Assembly (NCBI GenBank): GCA_025936015.1
Contig: JAICUE010000216.1
Span: forward strand, 1 to 5,383
Source of the DNA: Gemmatimonadaceae bacterium
GTDB taxonomy: Bacteria; Gemmatimonadota; Gemmatimonadetes; Gemmatimonadales; Gemmatimonadaceae
Length of the DNA: 5,383 bases
Direction: 5' to 3'
The translations under genes and the position numbers were made by a program. Within the stretch, counting starts at the first letter, position 1. Each line of letters opens with the position of its first letter. Positions 1 to 5,383 of this stretch are shown here, piece by piece. Below the pieces are notes generated by a model, which saw only the letters and a list, made by a program, of their open reading frames with translations, had not been told where the DNA came from and ran no database searches.

Positions 1-365
1 CCGAATGGCGTATCGTGCACTCCCCACTGGATCGTGAGTCCGTCGCCGCCGCGCTTGAACTCGCCCGGCGTCACGGCGTCGATCGTGACGAACAGATCGT
101 GCAGGCGCCCGGCGCTCGACAGTCCCGCTTCATAGGTCGCGTCGAGCAGCGAGCGCGATTCGGCGAGGAGTGCGCGCGCGTGTGCAACGGTCTGGAACTG
201 GAGGAAGCGCTTCGGGCTGATCCCGGCCCAGCGCGTGAACAGTCGCTGAAAATGCGACTCGCTCAATCCGACGAAGGCGGCGACGTCAGCGAGTGATGGC
301 TGCTCGCGCGAGCGCTCGTCGAGGTACTGAATGGCCTGCTCGATTCGATCGTAGTCGGTGCGCAT
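1..365 (-). CDS. AraC-type regulator / O6-alkylguanine-DNA methyltransferase fusion (Ada-like), 3' end cut by window edge
   Basis: Reading the minus strand from an ATG at 365-363 gives 121 open codons to the window edge. The protein starts MRTDYDRIEQAIQYLDE and has two helix-turn-helix segments typical of AraC/XylS regulators. The first is at about residues 24-43 (SLADVAAFVGLSESHFQRLF) and the second at about 72-93. They are followed by AVTPGEFKRGG and GDGLTIQWGVHDTPF. That junction is characteristic of proteins in which an AraC domain is fused to an O6-methylguanine-DNA methyltransferase; the family repairs alkylated DNA by transferring the alkyl group to its own cysteine. The methyltransferase domain, including its Pro-Cys-His-Arg active site, would lie beyond the left edge and cannot be checked. 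Escherichia coli Ada has an N-terminal zinc/phosphotriester domain before the AraC part; this protein has none, because an in-frame TAG (377-375) lies four codons before the ATG. It should therefore lack the classical Ada methyl-phosphotriester sensor. No Shine-Dalgarno sequence is visible. Confidence 0.85.
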   Translation of the reverse strand, partial: MRTDYDRIEQAIQYLDERSREQPSLADVAAFVGLSESHFQRLFTRWAGISPKRFLQFQTVAHARALLAESRSLLDATYEAGLSSAGRLHDLFVTIDAVTPGEFKRGGDGLTIQWGVHDTPF

Positions 366-379
366 GGGCTGATACTACA

Positions 380-405
380 ACGGGCGGGCGCGCGCGCCCA
401 CCCGT
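380..405. terminator. GC-rich hairpin between the exported-protein gene and the Ada-like gene
   Basis: Bases 380-390 pair with 395-405 through ten pairs and one C-A mismatch (385/400), closing a CGCG tetraloop. On the plus strand it is followed by only three T (405-407); on the minus strand, the direction of the flanking genes, there is no T tract. It could attenuate or terminate transcription coming from 476-1063, or be a regulatory dyad just upstream of the Ada-like gene start at 365. The hairpin is seen directly; the terminator role is inference. Confidence 0.35.
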
Positions 406-475
406 TTCGTGCTGACTTCTCGTCCTGCTGCTGTCAGACGTCGCGCCGCCCGACGGGACCGCGCGACGATCGCGA

Positions 476-1063
476 TCAGCGTTGCGAGCCGCTCGAATCC
501 GGCTTCGATTCGGTCGTGTCGCCGGTGTCCCCGGATTGCTGCTGGAGCAGCTTCTGCAGCTCGACCGAACGCGCCTGGAGCTTCTGCATCTCGGCGGCGT
601 GCGCCTTGAGGAACGCCGCGTTGGCCTTCGCGTTCGCCGGGATCTTGCTCTTGTCGGCGCCGGGCATGTCGAGCACCGCCGAGGTCATCGCCGCCTGGAA
701 GGTGCCCATCGACGCGATCATGTAATCGCGTGGGGTGAAGCCGGCCTTGATCACCGCCGCCTTCAGTTCCGGGATGCGATCGAGCTTCTTCGCCATGTCG
801 TCGATCGTCTTCGCGTCGCCCTGGTCATCGTCGCTCTGATCGGCGTATTTCTTCGCGAGCTCCGGATGCGCCTTCACGGTCGCGTACATGTTCTCCTGCA
901 CCTGCGCCATCCGGTTGAGCACCGGCATCGTCAGGTGAAAGTTCTCGATCGCTTTCGTGTCCGCGTCGGCCGCCGACGCAGTCTGTGCGGCGAGCGGCGC
1001 GCCCGCGACGAGGAAACCAAGGACGATCGCGGCCACGCGGCCAGCGTAGATGGAGTTGCGCAT
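476..1063 (-). CDS. Exported alpha-helical protein of unknown function
   Basis: I do not recognise a named family. The 195-residue product begins with a clear signal peptide: basic MRNSIYAGR, hydrophobic core at about 10-26, and likely cleavage near AAQ-TASA-AD (27-32). It should therefore be released to the periplasm. The mature part has no cysteine or tryptophan and is predicted mostly helical from composition. A helix around NFHLTMPVLNRMAQVQENM (41-59) is followed by an acidic patch (QSDDDQGD, 76-83) and then IPELKAAVIKAGFTPRDYM (97-115). That last pattern, 'P-x-L-x-A-x-x-x-A-G-x-T-x-R-D-Y', recurs in small secreted proteins of unknown role as I remember them. Residues 155-176 could form a short coiled coil (AEMQKLQARSVELQKLLQQQ). 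The C-terminus is a disordered Gly/Asp/Ser tail. The gene starts 50 bp after nadE stops on the same strand, so co-transcription is plausible. The ATG fits the signal peptide, but no Shine-Dalgarno sequence precedes it. Confidence 0.8.
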   Translation of the reverse strand: MRNSIYAGRVAAIVLGFLVAGAPLAAQTASAADADTKAIENFHLTMPVLNRMAQVQENMYATVKAHPELAKKYADQSDDDQGDAKTIDDMAKKLDRIPELKAAVIKAGFTPRDYMIASMGTFQAAMTSAVLDMPGADKSKIPANAKANAAFLKAHAAEMQKLQARSVELQKLLQQQSGDTGDTTESKPDSSGSQR

Positions 1064-1113
1064 CGGAGCTTCGGGGGTTCGGAGTCGTCGAGCAGGATGA
1101 ACTTCGTCGCGGA

Positions 1114-3024
1114 TCAGTAATCCACTGGCCGGAGGTAGCTCTCGCCGATGGCGCTGTGGCTGAGCATCGCGACCGTCGGAAGCTTCCGCTTCCAGTGGGT
1201 CCCATCCACCCGCTTACGGACGACTTCGACGTCCGCCGCGTCAAAGCCGCGGGCGACGACTTCGGCCGGGGTGTAGCCCGACAGGATGTGATTGAGGATC
1301 TGGTCGGCCTTCTCGTAGCTGATGCCGAAGTCGCCCTCATCGGTCTGTCCGGCGACGAGGTCGGCCGAGGGCGCCTTGTCGACGATCGGCGCCGGAACGC
1401 CGAGGTGGCGCGCGAGCGCCCAGACCTGGCTCTTGAACAGGTCGCCTAACGGGTTGACCGGGGGGGAATCGTCGGCGTGCCAGGTGAAGTAGCCGAACAG
1501 CCGCTCGGTCTTGTTCCCGGTGCCTAACGGCAGCGCGGCCATCTTTGCCGACAGGTCGAAGAGGGCGATCATCCGGACGCGCGCCATCACGTTGCCGCGG
1601 CGCGTCGCGTCGGCGTCCGGCTCGACCGACAGGTAGCCATCGACGGCGGCGCTGATGTCGAGGGTGCGGGCCGGGATGCCTAACGCGTCGATCACGAGCT
1701 GGGCGTGCTCGAGGCTGGCCGGGCTCGAGGTCCGGTACGGCATCCGCACCCCCTCGACGTTCGCCGCCCCGAGCGCCTTCGCGGCGAGGAAGGCGGTGAC
1801 TGCTGAATCGACACCGCCGGAGACGCCGACGATCGCCTTCGTGAACCGGCGCGCCGCGGTCTCCTCACGGATGAAGCGGACCAGCCATTCAGTGACGAGC
1901 TCGGGATCGATGTCGAGCGAGGGAGGGCCGCCGGAGTCGGTCGCCCGGATTACTATGATCGGCGACTGATTGATTGGCGTCGGCGCGGTCTGGTGATGGG
2001 CGGCGGGAGTCGCCGAGCGATCGTTGTTCTGGGGGGGGGCCCCCCGCGCCGAGACCACGCTCGCTGCCGCTTCATTCCCCATCGCCTCGTCGTACGAGGT
2101 CCAGACCTCCTCGCGCTTCATCACTCGCTCGAGATTCACCACGAGATGCGGCATCATCGTCTCGAGATCGGCGATCAGCGGCAGGTCCGCCCGCGCGCGC
2201 GTCAGGTCGGCCAGGTCGATCGTCGCGGTCGCGAGCGCTTCCTCCCAGAGCGGGGCGCGCACGCGCACATCCCCCTTCGGGCCGATCACTGACGATCCCC
2301 CGGCGAACAGCTTCCCGCCCTCGCTCCCCGTCAGGTGCGAGAGCGAGACGAACACCCCATGCTCGTCGGCCATCTCCCGCACCAGCCGCTCCCACCGCGC
2401 GAGGCTGGCCGGTCCCGGCACGTCGCCGGCGCTGTGCGGGCCGCGCGCCGGCGCGGCCGCGAGGACGAGCACGATCTCCGCGCCGTCGAGCGCGGCGAGC
2501 GTGCCGCTCAGCGAATGCCACGCATCCTCGCAGACGAGCATCGCGACGCGACCGACCGGCGTGTCGAAGGCGCGCACCGAATTGCCGCGCTCGACGAACC
2601 GCTCCTCGTCGAACAACCCGTACGTCGGGAGAAAGACCTTGCGATGCACGTGATGGATCACCGGCTCGCCGCGCCCGAGCGTGACGTACAGCGCGCTGTT
2701 GTAGATCTTGTGCTCCCACACTTCGTAGAAGCCGATCGCGACGTCGAAGACCGTGCCGCTCGCGTTCGCGTCGTGAACACGCGCGAGGTCGCGAGCCAGC
2801 GTCCCGGCGGTGACCGCATGTTCGCGGACTCCCCCCTCGAGGAAGTAGCCGGTGAGCGCGGCCTCGGGGAGATGAATGAGCTGTGGTCGCGGCGACTCGG
2901 CGGCGGCGCGCGCGAACAGCGCCCCGAGCCGCTCGAGATTGTGTCGGTACTCACCCTTGCGGGGCTTTACCTGCGCGACGGCGATGTGAACGGGGCGGGG
3001 CATGGGCTCGTGGATGGTCGACAC
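1114..3024 (-). CDS. nadE: Glutamine-dependent NAD+ synthetase (amidase + synthetase fusion)
   Basis: This cytoplasmic enzyme makes NAD+ from nicotinic acid adenine dinucleotide, ATP and glutamine, the last step of NAD+ biosynthesis. Residues 9 to about 300 form a nitrilase-type glutaminase domain with the expected Glu-Lys-Cys triad: E54 (LPEAALTGY), K129 (HRKVFLPTYGLFDEERF) and C165 (LVCEDAWH). Residues 312-368 are a low-complexity Ala/Pro/Gln linker. Residues 370-636 are the synthetase domain, with the pyrophosphatase loop SGGVDS (402-407), PLGTGNKTE (499-507), DLFKSQVW (528-535) and PSADLVAGQTDE (552-563). Where short-form synthetases usually read GYFTK-x-GD, this one has GYFTWHADD (511-519), so the Gly is Ala. 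The frame opens with GTG at 3024-3022 (636 residues), preceded by AGGA only 3 nt away. An ATG at 3003-3001 gives 629 residues, starts right before the conserved PVHIAVAQ and is equally plausible. The linker contains a G9C6 tract (2031-2045). Confidence 0.95.
   Translation of the reverse strand: MSTIHEPMPRPVHIAVAQVKPRKGEYRHNLERLGALFARAAAESPRPQLIHLPEAALTGYFLEGGVREHAVTAGTLARDLARVHDANASGTVFDVAIGFYEVWEHKIYNSALYVTLGRGEPVIHHVHRKVFLPTYGLFDEERFVERGNSVRAFDTPVGRVAMLVCEDAWHSLSGTLAALDGAEIVLVLAAAPARGPHSAGDVPGPASLARWERLVREMADEHGVFVSLSHLTGSEGGKLFAGGSSVIGPKGDVRVRAPLWEEALATATIDLADLTRARADLPLIADLETMMPHLVVNLERVMKREEVWTSYDEAMGNEAAASVVSARGAPPQNNDRSATPAAHHQTAPTPINQSPIIVIRATDSGGPPSLDIDPELVTEWLVRFIREETAARRFTKAIVGVSGGVDSAVTAFLAAKALGAANVEGVRMPYRTSSPASLEHAQLVIDALGIPARTLDISAAVDGYLSVEPDADATRRGNVMARVRMIALFDLSAKMAALPLGTGNKTERLFGYFTWHADDSPPVNPLGDLFKSQVWALARHLGVPAPIVDKAPSADLVAGQTDEGDFGISYEKADQILNHILSGYTPAEVVARGFDAADVEVVRKRVDGTHWKRKLPTVAMLSHSAIGESYLRPVDY
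2031..2045. repeat. G9C6 homopolymer tract inside the nadE linker
   Basis: Nine G (2031-2039) are followed directly by six C (2040-2045). On the nadE coding strand this reads as GGGGGG then nine C, encoding part of ARGAPPQ (residues 326-332). It falls in the low-complexity linker between the glutaminase and synthetase domains. Gain or loss of one base would frameshift everything downstream, so it is a candidate slippage site or sequencing/assembly error point. Confidence 0.9.
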
Positions 3025-3053
3025 CAGTCCTGCACTACTGCAATCTAGGACAC

Positions 3054-3079
3054 GTGCGCCGCGCGGGTAGGCGGCGCAC
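3054..3079. promoter_or_regulatory. Perfect 9-bp inverted repeat in the divergent intergenic region
   Basis: GTGCGCCGC (3054-3062) and GCGGCGCAC (3071-3079) are exact inverted copies around the 8-nt spacer GCGGGTAG. The dyad lies 30 bp upstream of the nadE GTG and 115 bp upstream of the penicillin-binding protein GTG, a usual place for a shared operator; it could equally be a transcript hairpin. The left arm overlaps the palindrome CACGTG (3051-3056). The dyad is directly visible; the regulatory role is inference. Confidence 0.4.
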
Positions 3080-3121
3080 CTCGCCGCTTACGCGATCCCC
3101 GCATCGCTCGTCTCCCGAACG

Positions 3122-3150
3122 CTACCTTTCGGTGCGGGCCCGGGTATCAT
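3122..3150 (+). promoter_or_regulatory. Possible promoter for the penicillin-binding protein gene
   Basis: TATCAT at 3145-3150 matches five of six positions of the TATAAT -10 consensus in a very GC-rich region, 43 bp before the GTG start. That would leave an untranslated leader of about 35-40 nt. The hexamer at the matching -35 position (CTACCT, 3122-3127) is a poor match, so the call rests on the -10 alone. Confidence 0.3.
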
Positions 3151-3193
3151 CGCGGTATCCGCCATCGCCCGTGTCCATCGTACCCGCTCGATC

Positions 3194-5236
3194 GTGCATC
3201 GTTCTTCGCGACATTACCGCCCCGCGCGGCGCGCCGTCATTGCCGTCGCGCTGCTCGTCGCCTCGGCTCGTGCCGGCGCGCAACAGCCCGCGCAGTCCAC
3301 CGGCGAGGCGTGGACGCTGATCCAGCCAGCCCAATCGTCGCTCGTCTACGCGCGCGACGGGTCGCTCATCGGCGAGATCGGGCGCGAGTGGCGGACCAGC
3401 ATCTCGATCAAGACGCTGCCGAAGTACGTCGGCCAGGCCTTCGTCGCCACCGAGGACCACCGCTTCTACCAGCACAACGGTGTCGACGTCGTCGGCGTGC
3501 TCGGCGCGCTCAAGGACGCAGCGTTAGGCGACGCCCGCGGCGCGAGCACGATCACCCAGCAGCTCGTCGGGAACATGCACCCCGACCTCGTCGACCGCCG
3601 CGACAAGTCGGTCGCTCGCAAGCTGCGCGAGCAGGAAGCGGCGCGCGAGATGGAGCGCCACTACACCAAGGAGCAGATCCTCGAGGCGTACCTCAACCAG
3701 ATCAACTTCGGTCACGGCTGGTACGGGATCGAGGCGGCCGCGCGCCACTACTTCGGGAAGCCGGCGGCCAAGCTGACGCTCGCCGAGGCGGCGTCGCTGG
3801 CCGCGCTGCCGAAATCGCCGGTCGGGTACGACCCGGCACAGCATCCCGATCGCAACCTCCAGCGGCGCAACACCGTCCTCGCGCTGATGGCCGACCAGGG
3901 CTACATCACCAGGGCGCAGGCCGATGCCGCGTCACGCGAGCCGGTGCGGACCGCGCCTAACGGCGGGATGTCGGCGACCGCGCCGTACTTCGTCGACGTC
4001 GTCAGGCAGCAGGCCGAGCGTGCCGGTGTCCCGGTCGCCAATGGCGGCTACCGCATCCACACGACGCTCGACCCCGCGCTCCAGAGCGCGGCAACCGTCG
4101 CGCTCGTCGAGGGGACCGCGGCAGTCGAGATGCGGCCCGGCTACAAGCACCCGACCTACACCAATCGCCCGAAGGGAAGCACCGACTACCTGCAGGGCGC
4201 CGTGATCGCGCTCGATCCGCTCGATGGCGAGGTCCGCGCCCTCGTCGGCGGACGCAACTACCAGGAGTCACCATTCGACCGGGCGGTGATGGGCGTCAGG
4301 CAGCCCGGCTCGTCGTTCAAGCCGATCGTCTACGCGCTGGCGATCGCCGACAGCATGCGCCCGAACACGATCGTCGAGGACACCGCGCTCAAGATCCTCC
4401 TGCCTAACGGCGAGACCTACGAACCCGGCAACAGCGACAACAAGTTCCTCGGGCCCCTCACCCTTCGCGAAGCGCTGGTCCAGTCGCGCAACCCGGTCGC
4501 CGTCCAGCTCGGGATGCAGCTCGGCATGGATTCGGTCGCCGCGCTCGCCCACGCCATGGGGATCAAGTCCCCGATCGCGCCGGTGCCTTCGAGCGCGATC
4601 GGCGCGTCGGCGCTGCGGCCGATCGAGCTCGTCACCGCCTACGCCGCACTCGCCAACCTCGGCACCGCGGTCGACCCGTCATTCGTCATCCGCGTCGAGG
4701 ATCGCGCGGGGAAGACCGTCTGGGCCCCGAAGCCCGCCGCGCCGTCGCTCGCGCTCGATCCGCGCGTCGCCTTCATCGTGCGCGACATGATGCGCGACGT
4801 CGTCGACCGCGGCACCGCAACCGCCGTCAGGAAGTACATCCCGACGACGATCCCCGTCGCTGGCAAGACGGGGACGACCAACGACAACACCGACGTCTGG
4901 TTCGTCGGGATGACTCCGGAACTCGTCGCCGGCGTCTGGCTCGGCTTCGATCGCCCGAAGACGATCACCCCCGGTGCGTACGGCGGGTCGCTCGCCGCCC
5001 CGATCTTCGGCGCGATGATGCAGCGCTGGTACGCGGGCCGAACGTCAGGCACATGGGAGCCGCCCGCCGGCCTCGTCTCCGGCGAGCTCGATCGCGTGAC
5101 GGGTCTGGTCGCCGACGCCAGCACCCCACCCGAACGCCGCTACATTGAATACTTCCTCGAGGGCACCGAACCGCCCGGACTGCAGTTCGACCCGTGGCGG
5201 ATGTTCGAGATGGGGCCGGTGGCGGTGACGTTCTGA
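3194..5236 (+). CDS. Class A penicillin-binding protein (transglycosylase + transpeptidase, PBP1A type)
   Basis: This 680-residue bifunctional enzyme polymerises lipid II into glycan strands and cross-links the stem peptides on the periplasmic face of the inner membrane. The family-51 transglycosylase domain (about 70-245) shows ATEDHRFYQHNGVD (85-98, catalytic E87), GASTITQQLVGNM (116-128), RKLRE (142-146), ILEAYLNQINFG (162-173) and YGIEAAARHYFGK (177-189). The transpeptidase domain (about 330-615) has all three penicillin-binding motifs: S373-S-F-K376 within PGSSFKP, S431-R-N433, and K558-T-G560 followed by TTND. Both activities therefore look intact. The N-terminus has a basic region (HRSSRHYRPARR) and then a short hydrophobic stretch (about 14-26) ending ARAGAQQ. 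It resembles a cleavable signal more than the usual membrane anchor. The GTG start is chosen because it places this signal at the very N-terminus; no Shine-Dalgarno sequence is visible. It is transcribed divergently from nadE and has no downstream partner in the window. Confidence 0.95.
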   Translation: MHRSSRHYRPARRAVIAVALLVASARAGAQQPAQSTGEAWTLIQPAQSSLVYARDGSLIGEIGREWRTSISIKTLPKYVGQAFVATEDHRFYQHNGVDVVGVLGALKDAALGDARGASTITQQLVGNMHPDLVDRRDKSVARKLREQEAAREMERHYTKEQILEAYLNQINFGHGWYGIEAAARHYFGKPAAKLTLAEAASLAALPKSPVGYDPAQHPDRNLQRRNTVLALMADQGYITRAQADAASREPVRTAPNGGMSATAPYFVDVVRQQAERAGVPVANGGYRIHTTLDPALQSAATVALVEGTAAVEMRPGYKHPTYTNRPKGSTDYLQGAVIALDPLDGEVRALVGGRNYQESPFDRAVMGVRQPGSSFKPIVYALAIADSMRPNTIVEDTALKILLPNGETYEPGNSDNKFLGPLTLREALVQSRNPVAVQLGMQLGMDSVAALAHAMGIKSPIAPVPSSAIGASALRPIELVTAYAALANLGTAVDPSFVIRVEDRAGKTVWAPKPAAPSLALDPRVAFIVRDMMRDVVDRGTATAVRKYIPTTIPVAGKTGTTNDNTDVWFVGMTPELVAGVWLGFDRPKTITPGAYGGSLAAPIFGAMMQRWYAGRTSGTWEPPAGLVSGELDRVTGLVADASTPPERRYIEYFLEGTEPPGLQFDPWRMFEMGPVAVTF

Positions 5237-5250
5237 GCGTCCGCGCCTAA

Positions 5251-5261
5251 CGCCGTTGGCG
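5251..5261. repeat. Small hairpin just after the penicillin-binding protein stop
   Basis: CGCC (5251-5254) pairs with GGCG (5258-5261) around GTT, 14 bp after the stop codon. It overlaps the end of a GCCTAACG word (5245-5252). The 9-mer ACGCCGTTG at 5250-5258 recurs at 5313-5321 inside the large hairpin downstream. There is no T tract, so on its own it is a weak terminator candidate. Confidence 0.3.
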
Positions 5262-5362
5262 GTAAGCTGTAAGCGATAAGCAGCAAGCGAACGGCGCCAC
5301 CGAATCGCGGTGACGCCGTTGCTTGCTGCTTACAGCTTATCGCTTACAGCTCATCGCTTACA
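5259..5362. repeat. Long imperfect hairpin built from GCTTACA/GCTTATC heptads
   Basis: The right arm is a run of 7-bp units from 5321 to 5362: GCTTGCT, GCTTACA, GCTTATC, GCTTACA, GCTCATC, GCTTACA. The left arm carries the same units inverted: read on the minus strand from 5288 to 5261 they are GCTTGCT, GCTTATC, GCTTACA, GCTTACC. AGCTGTAAGCGATAAGC (5265-5281) has an exact inverted copy at 5335-5351. AGCAAGC (5282-5288) pairs with 5321-5327, ACGGCG (5291-5296) with 5314-5319, and CACCG (5298-5302) with 5308-5312 around the loop AATCG. It begins 22 bp after the penicillin-binding protein stop. It could act as a terminator, an mRNA 3'-end stabiliser or a dispersed intergenic repeat. There is no T tract and no open reading frame in it. 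Confidence 0.85.
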
Positions 5363-5383
5363 GCCCGCAGCAGTTCGAGCTCA

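Noticed and set aside
482..1120. Plus-strand open frame of 212 codons opposite the exported-protein gene
   Set aside because: Arg/Leu/Val-rich antisense translation without any recognisable motif. The minus-strand frame has a signal peptide and normal composition.
1974..2684. Long plus-strand open frame of 236 codons opposite nadE
   Set aside because: Its product is extremely Arg/Pro/Ser-rich with no domain, as expected for an antisense shadow of a GC-rich gene. The opposite strand carries full NadE motifs.
2335..3048. Plus-strand open frame of 237 codons opposite the nadE amino-terminal domain
   Set aside because: Shadow frame; the minus strand encodes the complete Glu-Lys-Cys nitrilase triad there.
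3310..3960. Second plus-strand frame inside the penicillin-binding protein gene
   Set aside because: Arg-rich out-of-frame translation over the transglycosylase domain; no support as a gene.
5259..5362. CRISPR array or riboswitch
   Set aside because: The units are 7 bp with no spacers and form an inverted structure, so this is not CRISPR. No known riboswitch core is recognisable, and it lies after, not before, a gene.
5259..5362. Canonical rho-independent terminator
   Set aside because: The stem is far too long and has no T tract on either strand, so it is recorded as a repeat/hairpin instead.
1..5383. Mobile element or defence-system island
   Set aside because: All four genes are housekeeping-like or small exported types with similar composition. 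There is no transposase, integrase, toxin, nuclease or terminal repeat.

Overview
This window is a GC-rich, densely coding stretch of bacterial chromosome. It holds four protein genes and no recognisable RNA gene, insertion sequence, phage gene or CRISPR array. GC-rich codon use, signal peptides ending in A-x-A-Q or A-G-A-Q, and frequent GCCTAACG words suggest a Gram-negative soil-type bacterium, perhaps Gemmatimonadota. That placement is inference from sequence style; there is no rRNA or other marker gene here to settle it.

Three genes lie head to tail on the minus strand. Reading right to left in their own direction they are: a two-domain glutamine-dependent NAD+ synthetase (nadE, 1114-3024); after 50 bp, a small exported helical protein of unknown function (476-1063); and, after a further 110 bp containing a GC-rich hairpin, the first 121 codons of an AraC-type regulator of the Ada/O6-alkylguanine-DNA methyltransferase fusion class (1-365), which runs off the left edge. 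The first two could be one transcript. The hairpin makes it less clear that the third belongs to it.

A 169-bp divergent intergenic region (3025-3193) separates nadE from the only plus-strand gene, a class A penicillin-binding protein (3194-5236). This region has a perfect 9-bp inverted repeat and a possible -10 element for the plus-strand gene. The penicillin-binding protein carries complete transglycosylase and transpeptidase motifs and would polymerise and cross-link peptidoglycan. No pathway obviously links it to nadE beyond housekeeping.

The non-coding right end (5237-5383) is almost filled by a long imperfect hairpin built from 7-bp units of the GCTTACA / GCTTATC type.

Two items go beyond ordinary annotation. 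(1) The 8-mer GCCTAACG or its complement occurs seven times, and all four in-frame TTA codons I could find in the window's genes sit inside it. (2) The heptad-repeat hairpin follows the penicillin-binding protein gene. A G9C6 homopolymer tract in the nadE interdomain linker is a third, smaller curiosity. I see no clear new multi-gene system in this window.
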